Assembly (NCBI RefSeq): GCF_001700315.1 | Contig: NZ_MASJ01000039.1 | Span: forward strand, 62,001-126,000 | DNA length: 64,000 nucleotides | Direction: 5' to 3' | Origin: Caryophanon tenue | Lineage (GTDB): Bacteria; Bacillota; Bacilli; Bacillales_A; Planococcaceae | In this document: in pieces, positions 1-8,919 of the stretch | How the letters are laid out: the number at the start of each line of letters is the position of its first letter | Position numbering within the stretch: the first letter of the stretch is position 1 | Translations under genes and position numbers: made by a program | The notes under the pieces: generated by a model | Databases searched by the model: none | Seen by the model: only the letters and a program-made list of their open reading frames with translations | Told to the model about the DNA's origin: nothing

Positions 1-33
1 TACGTTTGTAGGACTTCCGCAATTTTTCATACT

Positions 34-753
34 TTATGCATATAACTTTTTATTCGGTAAAAAGGACATCGCAATACCGCCGATAAAAATAATGGCTGCG
101 ACGATATACGCGCTAGTGACTACTAAACCATCCGTATTCGATGCTGCGATACCAATAATTGCCCAAATAAAAACTGCCGTAAATAACGCATCATTTTCAC
201 GGTATTGTCCGAGTAGCGCAAGCGCTGCTGCAACGGCCATTAATAGAACGGTTCCAACGGGCTCAGAAATACCTAAACTAATGTCATAATATTTCAATGT
301 GTAACTCATATTCGCAATCGTTGCGACTGAAATCCATCCTAAATAAATCGAAAACGGTAAACGGCCACCAAATCCTGTATGCTGTCCAAACGAACGGTAC
401 AGCATAATTAATGTGCCTAATAAGATAAACATCCAAATTTGTGCCAACCAGAAAATTTCATAATGCCATGAAAGCAACCAAGCGATGTTAAATACACAGC
501 TCGCTATGAATAAATAATACGTATTCGCTTGTCCTTGCTCGCCACGGTTTAAATCACGCCATTGGAAAAATACCCATACTGCCAACAATACATAAATAAG
601 TCCCCATATGCTAAACACATACCCAGCAGGTGTAAATAGAACATCGAGCTGATCCGAAATCTCACCTGTTTGTTGTCCGTTAATCGGTAAAATATTTGCC
701 AACGCATTGACCGCTACAACGGCGAGCCATGCTACTACCAATAACCATTTCAT
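34..753 (-). CDS. TspO/MBR-family-like tryptophan-rich membrane protein
   Basis: A 239-residue polytopic membrane protein with about six or seven hydrophobic segments and many Trp residues. The segment FTPAGYVFSIWGLIYVLL resembles the F-P-x-F-x-IWG signature of the TspO/MBR (peripheral benzodiazepine receptor) group, which binds porphyrins and other hydrophobic ligands. It is longer than classical TspO (about 160 residues), as in the Bacillus 'tryptophan-rich sensory protein' group. I chose the ATG at 753 because AGGAGG sits 7 bases ahead; an upstream in-frame ATG at 795 has no such site. Ligand and role cannot be told from sequence. Confidence 0.75.
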   Translation of the reverse strand: MKWLLVVAWLAVVAVNALANILPINGQQTGEISDQLDVLFTPAGYVFSIWGLIYVLLAVWVFFQWRDLNRGEQGQANTYYLFIASCVFNIAWLLSWHYEIFWLAQIWMFILLGTLIMLYRSFGQHTGFGGRLPFSIYLGWISVATIANMSYTLKYYDISLGISEPVGTVLLMAVAAALALLGQYRENDALFTAVFIWAIIGIAASNTDGLVVTSAYIVAAIIFIGGIAMSFLPNKKLYA

Positions 754-877
754 GAAATCCCTCCTCGTGATGCAAGTATTTTCTTGTAACACCATTCCCT
801 TCTTTCATACGCACTAATCCCTTTCACGACTGTAATGTTTTTGTACAGGCAACAGTGGTATAGATAAGAACAAACAA

Positions 878-913
878 AAAAGCCTTCTCATCAAAGAAAG
901 ATGAAAAAGCTTT
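878..913 (-). terminator. Intrinsic terminator of the NlpC/P60 gene
   Basis: Imperfect hairpin, AAAGCCTTCTCATC paired with GATGAAAAAGCTTT, with an A-run on its left that becomes a T-run on the minus strand, just past the stop of the cell-wall hydrolase gene. Confidence 0.6.
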
Positions 914-943
914 GCGTATATAATAAATAGGGTGTAACGCTGA

Positions 944-1570
944 TTACAGACGGCCGTAACCAGTGAAATATTTGCCCCAGTATCCGCTATGGATGCTTGC
1001 GATATTTACTTTTTTACCACTTGCAGAAATCATTTTACCACTACCGATATAAATACCGATATGAGAAATGCCCTTTTTGTACGTACCGCTGAAGAATACT
1101 AAATCGCCCACTTGTGGATTTTTAACCTTTTTTGATGCGCTGTAGAAACCAGCTGCTGATGTACGTGAAACTTTTTTACCTGATTGTTTTAATACGTAAT
1201 AAACAAATCCTGAACAGTCAAAACCTGAACGTGGTGAAGAACCGCCAAATACATAACGTGTACCTAAATGACGTTTTGCGTTCGCCACGATATTTGAGCC
1301 ACTAGCAGACGCTTTTGATGAAGACGACGAAGATGAAGCTTTTGTCGCTTTGCCACCTACTTGTAATTTTTGACCTACATAAATATTTGTCGATTTTAAA
1401 CCGTTTTGGCTCATAATTGTTTTATATGACACACCGTATTTTGAACCAATTTTCGATAATGTATCACCTGATTTTACTGTATACGTTGCCGCTGAAGCTG
1501 CTGTGACACCTGAAAATGCTACCGTTGACCCGATTACGACTGCTGCTACTTTTTTCGTTAATGTATTCAT
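944..1570 (-). CDS. Secreted LysM-NlpC/P60 peptidoglycan endopeptidase
   Basis: A 208-residue secreted cell-wall hydrolase. Order: signal peptide (about 1-28, cleavage near ASA-A), one LysM peptidoglycan-binding domain (29-72, [13 protein letters not shown] start), a Ser/Lys-rich linker, then NlpC/P60 (about 94-208). The catalytic Cys is in FDCSGF (C119) and the His in SHIGIYIG (H170). The family cuts the D-gamma-glutamyl-diamino acid bond of stem peptides; the layout is like a short LytE. Start is the ATG after GTGAGGAAC. A WalR-like box lies 115 bases upstream. Precise hydrolytic specificity is inferred from the family only. Confidence 0.92.
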   Translation of the reverse strand: MNTLTKKVAAVVIGSTVAFSGVTAASAATYTVKSGDTLSKIGSKYGVSYKTIMSQNGLKSTNIYVGQKLQVGGKATKASSSSSSSKASASGSNIVANAKRHLGTRYVFGGSSPRSGFDCSGFVYYVLKQSGKKVSRTSAAGFYSASKKVKNPQVGDLVFFSGTYKKGISHIGIYIGSGKMISASGKKVNIASIHSGYWGKYFTGYGRL

Positions 1571-1684
1571 AATTAATTAGTTCCTCACTTTTGTTTGTAG
1601 TATATTGCTCTATATAATATTTCGATTGAATGTGTAGTTAACTTGGTGCTGATTCACCAACGAGACTAATCATAACAGCTTTAT

Positions 1685-1701
1685 ATTACAATACCTTTAC
1701 A
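1685..1701 (-). promoter_or_regulatory. WalR-type box upstream of the NlpC/P60 gene
   Basis: On the minus strand TGTAAA-GGTAT-TGTAAT fits the WalR (YycF) consensus TGTWAH-N5-TGTWAH with no mismatch. WalRK is known to control autolysin genes of this kind in Bacillus. PhoP uses a nearly identical half-site, so identity of the regulator rests on gene context. The rest of 1571-1823 shows no ORF; a TTGACT about 60 bases further upstream may be a -35, but no good -10 is spaced from it. Confidence 0.6.
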
Positions 1702-1823
1702 AAATGATGTAAAATTGCCGAGTTGTATGACATTACACGATTTACCAGTCAATAAATACCCTCTACTTCTCTCTTTAATGATGTAACATAAATTTTTATA
1801 ATGTATGTATTTGATTTCATAAT

Positions 1824-1876
1824 AAAAAGATCAAAAATTTGATTATAGCAATAGATAATCATTTTTGATCTTTTTT
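1824..1876 (-). terminator. Strong hairpin terminator after the SLH-CAP gene
   Basis: Long inverted repeat: AAAAAGATCAAAAATTTGAT on the left and ATCATTTTTGATCTTTTTT on the right, with runs that give a T-tract on either strand. It lies 75 bases past the SLH-CAP stop, in the otherwise non-coding 1571-1950 stretch. Confidence 0.8.
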
Positions 1877-1950
1877 ATGCGTTTCGTTATAAACGCATGT
1901 TTTTCATAAAAAAACAACAAAAAAATCACGGTTTCCTCGTATTTTTATCA

Positions 1951-3444
1951 TTACTGTGGGAATGAATAACCTGCTAAATCAAAAAAAGTTGTCGCATATT
2001 GGTACGTTGTATATTGACCTGTATGCATCTGTAACCCTGTAATGGTGACGCGATATGTGTGCCCTGCTGTATACTGCTTAACGTTTGGACGGAAAATAAT
2101 CGAAAAACTTAAACCGCCATAATCGTGCCTACTCACCGATAAATTTTGCTGTTGCTGGGAAAAGAACCATGCCTCTTTCGTCGTTTCATTTGTCAAGATT
2201 ACTCGTATATGTTCGACATTTTGCTTGCTATAGAGATGTGGATTTAAAGACACAGACCATGGGAATGTTGCTGTGAAAAATTGCGTCGGCATCGCCACTT
2301 TTCCAGGCCATGTAACGGCTTCCTCACGATATTGGCGCTGTTGCTTTTGCTTTTGCTCATCCGTCACACGCATCGCAACATACATATCGCCGTTTGTATC
2401 AAGTGCTTGTCCAAACCCTACCTCATCGACAAATGGCGATAACATCCATAGTCGATGTCCAACATGTGACATATTTTGTGCATCGCCGTCATTCATAAAG
2501 CCGTATGCCATTGCGACTAATACATTCGGAATTTTGCGCGCTAAATTACTTGTGGCAGAACCACTTCTACCTTGTTCAAATAACGACGGCGACATATTAT
2601 ATGGCTTTGCTGGTGTATGTGTAATCGACTGATTCGCTGCATTTACAACAGCTGTTGCTTGTGCATACATATTATACGTATTACTTACACGAACATTGCT
2701 CGGCACGCTAGCTATAAACCGAAGAAAATTGGTCAAATTTCGTGCATCTGTCAGTAAAGGCTGTTGTAAACTGCCTAAACGATACGATGGCGTTGTATTC
2801 GGTAATGTAGCAAACGGGGCACCTCGATATTGAGGGCGCCAATCAAACCAAGCTTGCTGAATCACTGTTGCACGTGCTGTGACATGAGGAGAAGATGAAA
2901 GAGCAGATAACGCTTGTTCTGTACGATAAATAAACGATGCCACCTCTACTCGTTGTACCGGCGCATTTGGGGAAAATGTCGTTGCAGATGTACCTGTTGT
3001 AATGGCATACGCATATAAAATACGAATGGCATCATAATGTGTAGAGTCCATCGCAACATCATGTGCAGGCATTGTACTGCGTGCCTGTAGTCCGTACGCT
3101 CGAACGATTACCGTTGCCATTTGTGCTCGCGTGATTGCATCATGCGTACCATAAGAGCCATCTGCATAGCCTGTAAAAAACTGATGTGCAATGGCGATAT
3201 CCATCGCTTGCTGTGGCGTCGTAACCTCGCCAAGCTGCTTTGCACGTACGAGCATCATCGCGACTTCTCCGCGTGTCACTGCTTCATACGGTAAACGATT
3301 GGGTGCAACTGCGCCTCTAGCAACAAGCTCTGTGTACGCGCCGTAATGTGGATTATTCGGTGGCACATTATGCGCGAATGCAGCAGAACTACTTCCGCTC
3401 CATAACAGTAGCGTACAGATAATTCCTTGCAAATACCTTTTCAT
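1951..3444 (-). CDS. Secreted SLH-domain protein with CAP/SCP-like C-terminal domain
   Basis: A 497-residue exported protein. A signal peptide (MKRYLQGIICTLLLW..., cut near AFA) is followed by three SLH repeats (about 30-190) with motifs such as VTRGEVAMMLVRA, ITRAQMATVIVRA and VQRVEVASFIYRT. SLH repeats bind pyruvylated secondary wall polymer. The C-terminal part (about 250-370) has NVLVAMAYGFMND...HVGHRLWMLSP..EVGFG, which resembles CAP/SCP (PR-1-like) domains; the role of those is unknown. I use the ATG at 3444 rather than 3495 because it begins the signal peptide and follows GGTGAGGAG. Monocistronic, between terminators. Confidence 0.8.
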   Translation of the reverse strand: MKRYLQGIICTLLLWSGSSSAAFAHNVPPNNPHYGAYTELVARGAVAPNRLPYEAVTRGEVAMMLVRAKQLGEVTTPQQAMDIAIAHQFFTGYADGSYGTHDAITRAQMATVIVRAYGLQARSTMPAHDVAMDSTHYDAIRILYAYAITTGTSATTFSPNAPVQRVEVASFIYRTEQALSALSSSPHVTARATVIQQAWFDWRPQYRGAPFATLPNTTPSYRLGSLQQPLLTDARNLTNFLRFIASVPSNVRVSNTYNMYAQATAVVNAANQSITHTPAKPYNMSPSLFEQGRSGSATSNLARKIPNVLVAMAYGFMNDGDAQNMSHVGHRLWMLSPFVDEVGFGQALDTNGDMYVAMRVTDEQKQKQQRQYREEAVTWPGKVAMPTQFFTATFPWSVSLNPHLYSKQNVEHIRVILTNETTKEAWFFSQQQQNLSVSRHDYGGLSFSIIFRPNVKQYTAGHTYRVTITGLQMHTGQYTTYQYATTFFDLAGYSFPQ

Positions 3445-3567
3445 ACTCCTCACCCCATCACATATTCTTATCAATTTATCCCCGAAAAAAGTCAAAATAA
3501 TGATATTAAAAGCAAAAATGAATCATATGAAATAGATATTTTATCTCAATAATATAATAAGTCGCAT

Positions 3568-3603
3568 AAAAAAAGAGGGCATCTGCTAAATTAGCAGACG
3601 CCC
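3568..3603 (-). terminator. Terminator of nhaC
   Basis: GGGCATCTGCTAA / TTAGCAGACGCCC hairpin with A7 on its left (T-tract on the minus strand), 14 bases past the nhaC stop. Confidence 0.85.
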
Positions 3604-3616
3604 CATTACACACTAC

Positions 3617-4972
3617 TTATTTTTTTATAATGGCCAGCACCGTAATAATCGGGCAAGCAATACAGAAAATTGCATATGGAATATACTCAATGGTCGTAAC
3701 GCCTAATACAGAAGTAATAAAAATACCACATACACTCCACGGCACCAGTGGATTCACAACTGTACCCGCATCTTCCATCACGCGCCCTAGCTGACGTTTT
3801 GAATAGCCTCGCTCTACAAAAAAGTCTTTAAAACTCGTACCTGTTAATAAGATTGCCAAGTACTGCTCACCAATCAGGGTATTGAGAAGGACAGCCGATG
3901 TTGCCGCGCCAAATGTGGCCTTGCGTACCGTTGTCATGGCTTTTTTAATTTGCATAAACATTGTTTGGACAATATTTAAACCAAACAATAAACCACCAAA
4001 CGATAATGCTAGCACAATTAGGGTCATTGTAAAGAACATCGATGCAATGCCACCGCGCGATAAAATATCATTAATCGCTTCATTCGGCGATGTCACCTTG
4101 TAGCCTTCTAACAATAAGGTCATAAACGCCTCTGCTGAAACTGGTGATAAAATAAAGCCTTGTATCGCAGCAATGCCACTAACAATTGTTAATGTTGCCA
4201 ATGCCGGCACTTTTAACACCGCTAACACAACAAGCGCTACTAATGGCAACAACGTCCACCACTGCACTAAACCGAGCGATATTAATGCGTCCTTCATGCT
4301 TTGTAATTCCTTTGCTGGAATCGTCGCCTCTGAAGGTGATAAAAAAGCAAAGACAATTAATGAAATCACAAATGCTGGCACAGTCGTCGCCATCATCGTT
4401 TTAATATGCGTAAATAAATCTTGGTCTACTGTTGATGCCGCTAAAATCGTTGTATCCGAAATTGGTGACATTTTATCACCAAAAAACGCGCCTGATACAA
4501 TCGCTCCAGCTGTAATCGCTAATGAAAAATCAAGCGATGTAGCAATCGCGATAAAGGCTAGTCCGAGTGTCGCAACCGTTGTTAATGAGCTACCGATGGC
4601 TACGCCGATAACCGCACATACAACAAATACAATCGCATAAAAGAATGTCCCTGAAATAATGGAAAAGCCTGCATAAATTAAAGTTGGGATAACACCGCCA
4701 TACATAAATGTGGCAATTAAAATACCAATTAAGAAAAATAAATACATCGCTGGCAAACTATCGACAGCCCCATTGACCATTGATTGCTGTAATGCTGTAA
4801 AGCGACATTTCTTCAACAAGCCATATATTATTAAAAAAATTATGGCAAACAGCAACCCAATATGTGGCGATGCTTTTGCATATAATAATGTTGTAAAAAT
4901 AATCGACATCGTAACAGCGAACACAAGGAATGCTTCCGATGCTCGAATTTGCTGTAACGCTTGTTGCTGCAT
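3617..4972 (-). CDS. nhaC: NhaC-family Na+/H+ antiporter
   Basis: A 451-residue membrane protein with about eleven or twelve hydrophobic segments. The conserved central block SGAFFGDKMSPISDTTILA (about 165-185) with acidic residues in membrane is the hallmark of the NhaC/ArsB-like antiporter group, which exchanges Na+ (sometimes malate/lactate plus Na+) for H+. Length matches the family. The start ATG follows GTGAGAGAG. It is divergent from the mscS-like gene across 203 bases; both would deal with ion or osmotic balance. Substrate cannot be fixed from sequence because NhaC members include malate-2H+/Na+-lactate exchangers. Confidence 0.85.
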   Translation of the reverse strand: MQQQALQQIRASEAFLVFAVTMSIIFTTLLYAKASPHIGLLFAIIFLIIYGLLKKCRFTALQQSMVNGAVDSLPAMYLFFLIGILIATFMYGGVIPTLIYAGFSIISGTFFYAIVFVVCAVIGVAIGSSLTTVATLGLAFIAIATSLDFSLAITAGAIVSGAFFGDKMSPISDTTILAASTVDQDLFTHIKTMMATTVPAFVISLIVFAFLSPSEATIPAKELQSMKDALISLGLVQWWTLLPLVALVVLAVLKVPALATLTIVSGIAAIQGFILSPVSAEAFMTLLLEGYKVTSPNEAINDILSRGGIASMFFTMTLIVLALSFGGLLFGLNIVQTMFMQIKKAMTTVRKATFGAATSAVLLNTLIGEQYLAILLTGTSFKDFFVERGYSKRQLGRVMEDAGTVVNPLVPWSVCGIFITSVLGVTTIEYIPYAIFCIACPIITVLAIIKK

Positions 4973-5175
4973 AACGCTCTCTCACTTTCACACTTCAACG
5001 CATTGAATTATTTGAACTTAGTATACCTTATATAACTTACAAATAACGATTGAAAGATTTTTCTGACTTTTCATCTTCTCCTAAAATTACATATTTGTTA
5101 TGCCCTTCTTTTCTCAAATCATGGTACGATTTAGCTACAATGATTTTTTTCGATAAAGGAGTTTAACAATTCGAT

Positions 5176-6246
5176 ATGCTACAAACGATTCGCTGGCTCG
5201 TTCCTAATATGACTGTACCCTCTTGGACACAAATTGCGATTGCTATCGCTTTTATTATCGTAATATTTGTTCTCCAACAATATGTGTTAAAACCGCTTCT
5301 TCACTCACTTGTACGCTATTTTAAGAAGGTTGATAAACCATTTGTCGCCAATGTATGGCACTATTTCGGTCGGTCATTCCGCCATGCCTTACTGACAGCT
5401 TCATTCTTTTTTGCAAGCTCCTATACGCTAAATGTTTGGCTGTTTGACGTCACGAAAATTGAAAAGTTTTTCTACTCGTTAATGTTGTACTTTGTCTTTA
5501 AAGCTGTCTATGACATTATGAACTACTATACCGCTAATCCGGCAAAAATTAAGCTGTCTGAACATCGCGAGGAATTTATCGCACCATATCTTATCCGTAT
5601 TGCAAAAGCCGTCATGATAGCGATAGCCATTTTTAGTATCGCTGCGCTGTGGAGCTTTAACGTCAATGGCTTCTTAACGGGGATTGGATTAACCGGTGTT
5701 GCATTAGCATTCGGTATACGTGATACATCGTCTCATATTTTCGGTGGGCTATCGGTTGGCTTGGATAAACCGTTCCAAATTGGGGATTGGATTGCAACTG
5801 ATGACCAAAAGCTCGACGGTACTGTAAAGGATGTCAATTTACGCAGTACGCTCCTTGATGCAGGCGAAAAAGGACTTGTATATGTGCCAAATGCCTTTTT
5901 AATGAACCGCCCGATTTACAATTATTCCAAGCGCCAGAAACTGAAAACAGAAATGCACTTTTTTATTGACCTTACAAACGATGAACAAGTAATCCGTACG
6001 GCATGTGAAGAAATTCATGAACAAATTATGCTCCATGAACAAACGGAAAAAGACGTTGTGCATGTGTTCATTGATGACTTCACGCCAAATGCGTTCCGAC
6101 TGCTAATTCGATTTTTTGTCGCAACCGATGTGACAGCAACGAATTTAGCCGTACGCCAAGATATTATTTTTGCTGTGCATGACATTTTCAAGCGTCACGG
6201 CGTCACACAATTAGATACACAATACACAACGACCATTCCACTATAA
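5176..6246 (+). CDS. MscS-family small-conductance mechanosensitive channel
   Basis: A 356-residue membrane protein: four N-terminal hydrophobic segments, then the pore helix and beta domain GIGLTGVALAFGIRD...GGLSVGLDKPFQIGDWI (about 160-215) and YVPNAFLMNRPIYNYS, all diagnostic of MscS. The family opens under membrane tension and releases solutes on hypo-osmotic shock. YkuT of B. subtilis is the closest type I know. AAAGGAG ends 14 bases before the ATG, longer than usual, but a TAA codon just upstream in frame leaves no better start, so initiation may be weak. Confidence 0.9.
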   Translation: MLQTIRWLVPNMTVPSWTQIAIAIAFIIVIFVLQQYVLKPLLHSLVRYFKKVDKPFVANVWHYFGRSFRHALLTASFFFASSYTLNVWLFDVTKIEKFFYSLMLYFVFKAVYDIMNYYTANPAKIKLSEHREEFIAPYLIRIAKAVMIAIAIFSIAALWSFNVNGFLTGIGLTGVALAFGIRDTSSHIFGGLSVGLDKPFQIGDWIATDDQKLDGTVKDVNLRSTLLDAGEKGLVYVPNAFLMNRPIYNYSKRQKLKTEMHFFIDLTNDEQVIRTACEEIHEQIMLHEQTEKDVVHVFIDDFTPNAFRLLIRFFVATDVTATNLAVRQDIIFAVHDIFKRHGVTQLDTQYTTTIPL

Positions 6247-6248
6247 GT

Positions 6249-6294
6249 AAAAAAGCGTACCATTCGACAAATGATGTCCAATGGTACGCTTTTT
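6249..6294. terminator. Bidirectional terminator, mscS / dynamin-like gene
   Basis: Perfect 15-bp stem AAAAAGCGTACCATT / AATGGTACGCTTTTT between two converging genes; A and T runs allow it to work in both directions. Confidence 0.9.
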
Positions 6295-6314
6295 CATGTT
6301 CTCTATTTATTATA

Positions 6315-8693
6315 TTATAGCTGTCCAAATAACTCACTCAGCGGTATGTCAACAAAACCTGTTGCATATAATACCGCATAAATACAGCTAAATAATACCC
6401 ACATCGTGATTACTGAGACGCCGGTAATAAAAATTCCTCGGTATGGTACAACTTCATATTTCGTCGCAATTTGCTGAATTTCCGCAAATTGCGGATACTC
6501 TTGCTCGACTGGAATGGCAGCATCTTTAATCGACACTGTATTATAATCTTTTGCTTCATACGTTGGTAATTGTGGCATGTCATAATCATACGCAGCTTCA
6601 ATTGCCGCGAACATATCCGTAATGCGTAGCACGAGCGGCTGCAAAGCTTGATGCTGTTCTGCACTTTGTTCAATATGCTGGAGTACACGTAACCGGTCTC
6701 GCTTCACAAGCGCTTGTTGTCTTTCTTCTAACGCTTGTTGCCATTCATTCATAACCGATTCACGCTGCTGTAATTGCTCTTTATATAGACGCATATAGCG
6801 GTCATATTCCCGAATAAGCATTTGTTTATGTTCAGTCGCTTGGTTGTCCAAATCTTCATACGCACGTGCAAGCTCTTCATATTGTTGCTTTCTAAATGCT
6901 TGAATACCGTTATAATCTTGTACAATCGCGCGTAACTCTCGCTTATCGGCATTTGTTAACAATGCTAAATGGCGATAATGCGCAATAATCGCTTTATAAG
7001 TTTGCTCATGTTGCAGTAATGTTTGCAGCGCTTGCTCATCGTATACATCGATTTTCGCCTGCATGACACGATAACTTTCAATTAACTCATGAAATAATTC
7101 AAAACGCTCTTGCGCGTATTTATCATCTTCTAGTTGCCCATCAAATAATAGCAATAATTCATTAATCGTTTCAGCTTGTTCCAATCGCTCTTGAAAACTG
7201 CGCATTTTTTGCGCATCCTCATTTGCTGATTGTGCAATTTGGTCCATCTCTGCTAAAATACTGGCACTCGCTTCGAGCTGCTGTGACACCTCATCTAAAA
7301 TAAATGTTAACTGTTCATCCATATATTCAACGACAAAGCGTTCAAATGTAAATGGCAACGAAAATGGATACGGAGCATCATCAAGTACAACGCGACTTTC
7401 GTCAATTTGTAAATCTGGTGCAGGCATAAGATCAATATGTAGCGGATGTTGGAAAGCCGCTTCAATTGCCGTTAGTCTTTCTGTATGGAACGCATACGCC
7501 TCATCATATGCCACAATATCTTCATGCAAACGATAGTGTGCCACTTGCTCCTGCTTCACATTCGCTAACATATGTGCCTTTTGCGTACGAGCAAACTTAT
7601 CGAGCAATGCATGTACTTGCTGATATGCGCGCTGCAATTGCACATAAATATGGTGGTCATCACCAATCGGGGCGTCTCCCTGTAGTAAAAATCCGACAAC
7701 ATCTTCTAACTCTTGTACGGTCGCGGGCATCGCAAATAATGTTTCTACTTGCAATGTCGCCTGTTTTAACACACCTTGTTGAAACTGTTCATGTGCCATA
7801 TATGCTCGAATACTCGTCTCAAATGGTGGTAAAAACTGTTCTAACGGCTGCTGATGCAGTTGTTGCGCCTGTTCTTGTTCAATCAAAAGCATTTCGGTCA
7901 TTTGCAATGCAGCTTGATGTACTAAATCAGCAACATCTTTGACACTCGTACGCATGATCGCCTCAATATATTCAATAAAAGGCTCAAACAACATCCAACA
8001 TGCTTCTAATTGTTGCACATAAAAATATTCATGTTCCTCAAAAAACTGCTCCACTAAATGAAAACCACTTCGTATATATAATTCATCATCGTAAAATTCT
8101 TGCGCGGCTTTTGCGTAAGCTGCTGAAATGCAAAGGTGAGCCGTTATATACGGTTGTAATGGTTGAAGCTGTCGTATTACATGCTCTTCTAACGATTCAT
8201 TCGTTAATTGCTCATGAATATCAATCATATTCACAACACAAATAATCGTTTTGCCTGCTTCTTTTAGTGCCTGCAAATACTGCTGTTCCTCCACACTACC
8301 AATATTGCCATACTGCGTTACCCACAACACCATATTGCACGCATCTGGTACATCATTTGGTAACGTATATTGGATTAAACAATCTTGTAATGTATCTATA
8401 TCATGTAAAAACACCGTTGCATCCGTTGTCATGACCATTTGTTCATGCATAAATATAGTGCTAGGTGGACAATTCGCCGCAATACGCCCTAATAGCAATT
8501 CTAAAATGGTTGTCGTGCCTACGCCAGACAACCCGGTTAGTGCGTAATGCGGCACTGTGGGCATAGCTTTTAGTGCATCAATAAAATAACGCCCTGCGTC
8601 TTCGGTTACATATGCTCGCTCAGTACATGCTGTAACATACGCAATCAGCTCTTGTTTTAAACGCTGCACTTGATTCGTTAATGTGATATTCAT
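6315..8693 (-). CDS. Large coiled-coil P-loop (dynamin-like) protein with degenerate Walker A
   Basis: A 792-residue protein. Residues 48-160 look like a G domain: a P-loop GLSGVGTTT (54-62), a hydrophobic strand ADNMVLWV-type region (116-125) and CVVNMID (152-158) in the place of the N/TKxD motif. The P-loop lysine is Thr60, so nucleotide hydrolysis is doubtful. The remainder is mostly Gln/Glu-rich helix and coiled coil (about 200-735), ending in a hydrophobic segment (about 755-780) that should anchor it in membrane. This layout (G domain, helical stalk, C-terminal membrane part) is that of bacterial dynamin-like proteins. A second such gene with a normal P-loop is at 23005-24825. Function unknown. 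Confidence 0.6.
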   Translation of the reverse strand: MNITLTNQVQRLKQELIAYVTACTERAYVTEDAGRYFIDALKAMPTVPHYALTGLSGVGTTTILELLLGRIAANCPPSTIFMHEQMVMTTDATVFLHDIDTLQDCLIQYTLPNDVPDACNMVLWVTQYGNIGSVEEQQYLQALKEAGKTIICVVNMIDIHEQLTNESLEEHVIRQLQPLQPYITAHLCISAAYAKAAQEFYDDELYIRSGFHLVEQFFEEHEYFYVQQLEACWMLFEPFIEYIEAIMRTSVKDVADLVHQAALQMTEMLLIEQEQAQQLHQQPLEQFLPPFETSIRAYMAHEQFQQGVLKQATLQVETLFAMPATVQELEDVVGFLLQGDAPIGDDHHIYVQLQRAYQQVHALLDKFARTQKAHMLANVKQEQVAHYRLHEDIVAYDEAYAFHTERLTAIEAAFQHPLHIDLMPAPDLQIDESRVVLDDAPYPFSLPFTFERFVVEYMDEQLTFILDEVSQQLEASASILAEMDQIAQSANEDAQKMRSFQERLEQAETINELLLLFDGQLEDDKYAQERFELFHELIESYRVMQAKIDVYDEQALQTLLQHEQTYKAIIAHYRHLALLTNADKRELRAIVQDYNGIQAFRKQQYEELARAYEDLDNQATEHKQMLIREYDRYMRLYKEQLQQRESVMNEWQQALEERQQALVKRDRLRVLQHIEQSAEQHQALQPLVLRITDMFAAIEAAYDYDMPQLPTYEAKDYNTVSIKDAAIPVEQEYPQFAEIQQIATKYEVVPYRGIFITGVSVITMWVLFSCIYAVLYATGFVDIPLSELFGQL

Positions 8694-8873
8694 AAAATTC
8701 GTCCTTTAAATACAAAATATCCTTTATTATATCATAGTTTATCATTCGTTCATATATACACCATTTTTGCTGTTTTTCAAGAAAAAAAGCGCATGTTTGC
8801 AAAGATGCTATGCCTTTTTACATTCCCAATACGACTTCACACTCATATTACCTATATGTATAAAGACATAGAG

Positions 8874-8909
8874 AAAGAGCAATTGTGACGCGATGCACAA
8901 TTGCTCTTT
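8874..8909 (-). terminator. Hairpin after the AraC gene
   Basis: Perfect 14-bp stem AAAGAGCAATTGTG / CACAATTGCTCTTT directly past the AraC stop. The T-tract on the minus strand is broken (TCTCTATG), so termination may be partial. Confidence 0.65.
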
Positions 8910-8919
8910 GCCTAACATT

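Noticed and set aside
1571-1823. c-di-AMP (ydaO-type) riboswitch in the leader of the NlpC/P60 gene
   Set aside because: Such leaders are common before this gene type, but I could not find the conserved GGAGGC/GGGG core in this stretch.
4173-4640. 155-codon open frame opposite nhaC
   Set aside because: Shadow of a hydrophobic gene; no ribosome binding site, no motif.
7466-7942. 158-codon open frame on the plus strand
   Set aside because: Antisense shadow of the long coiled-coil gene; composition is that of the complementary Gln/Glu codons and no start site is present.
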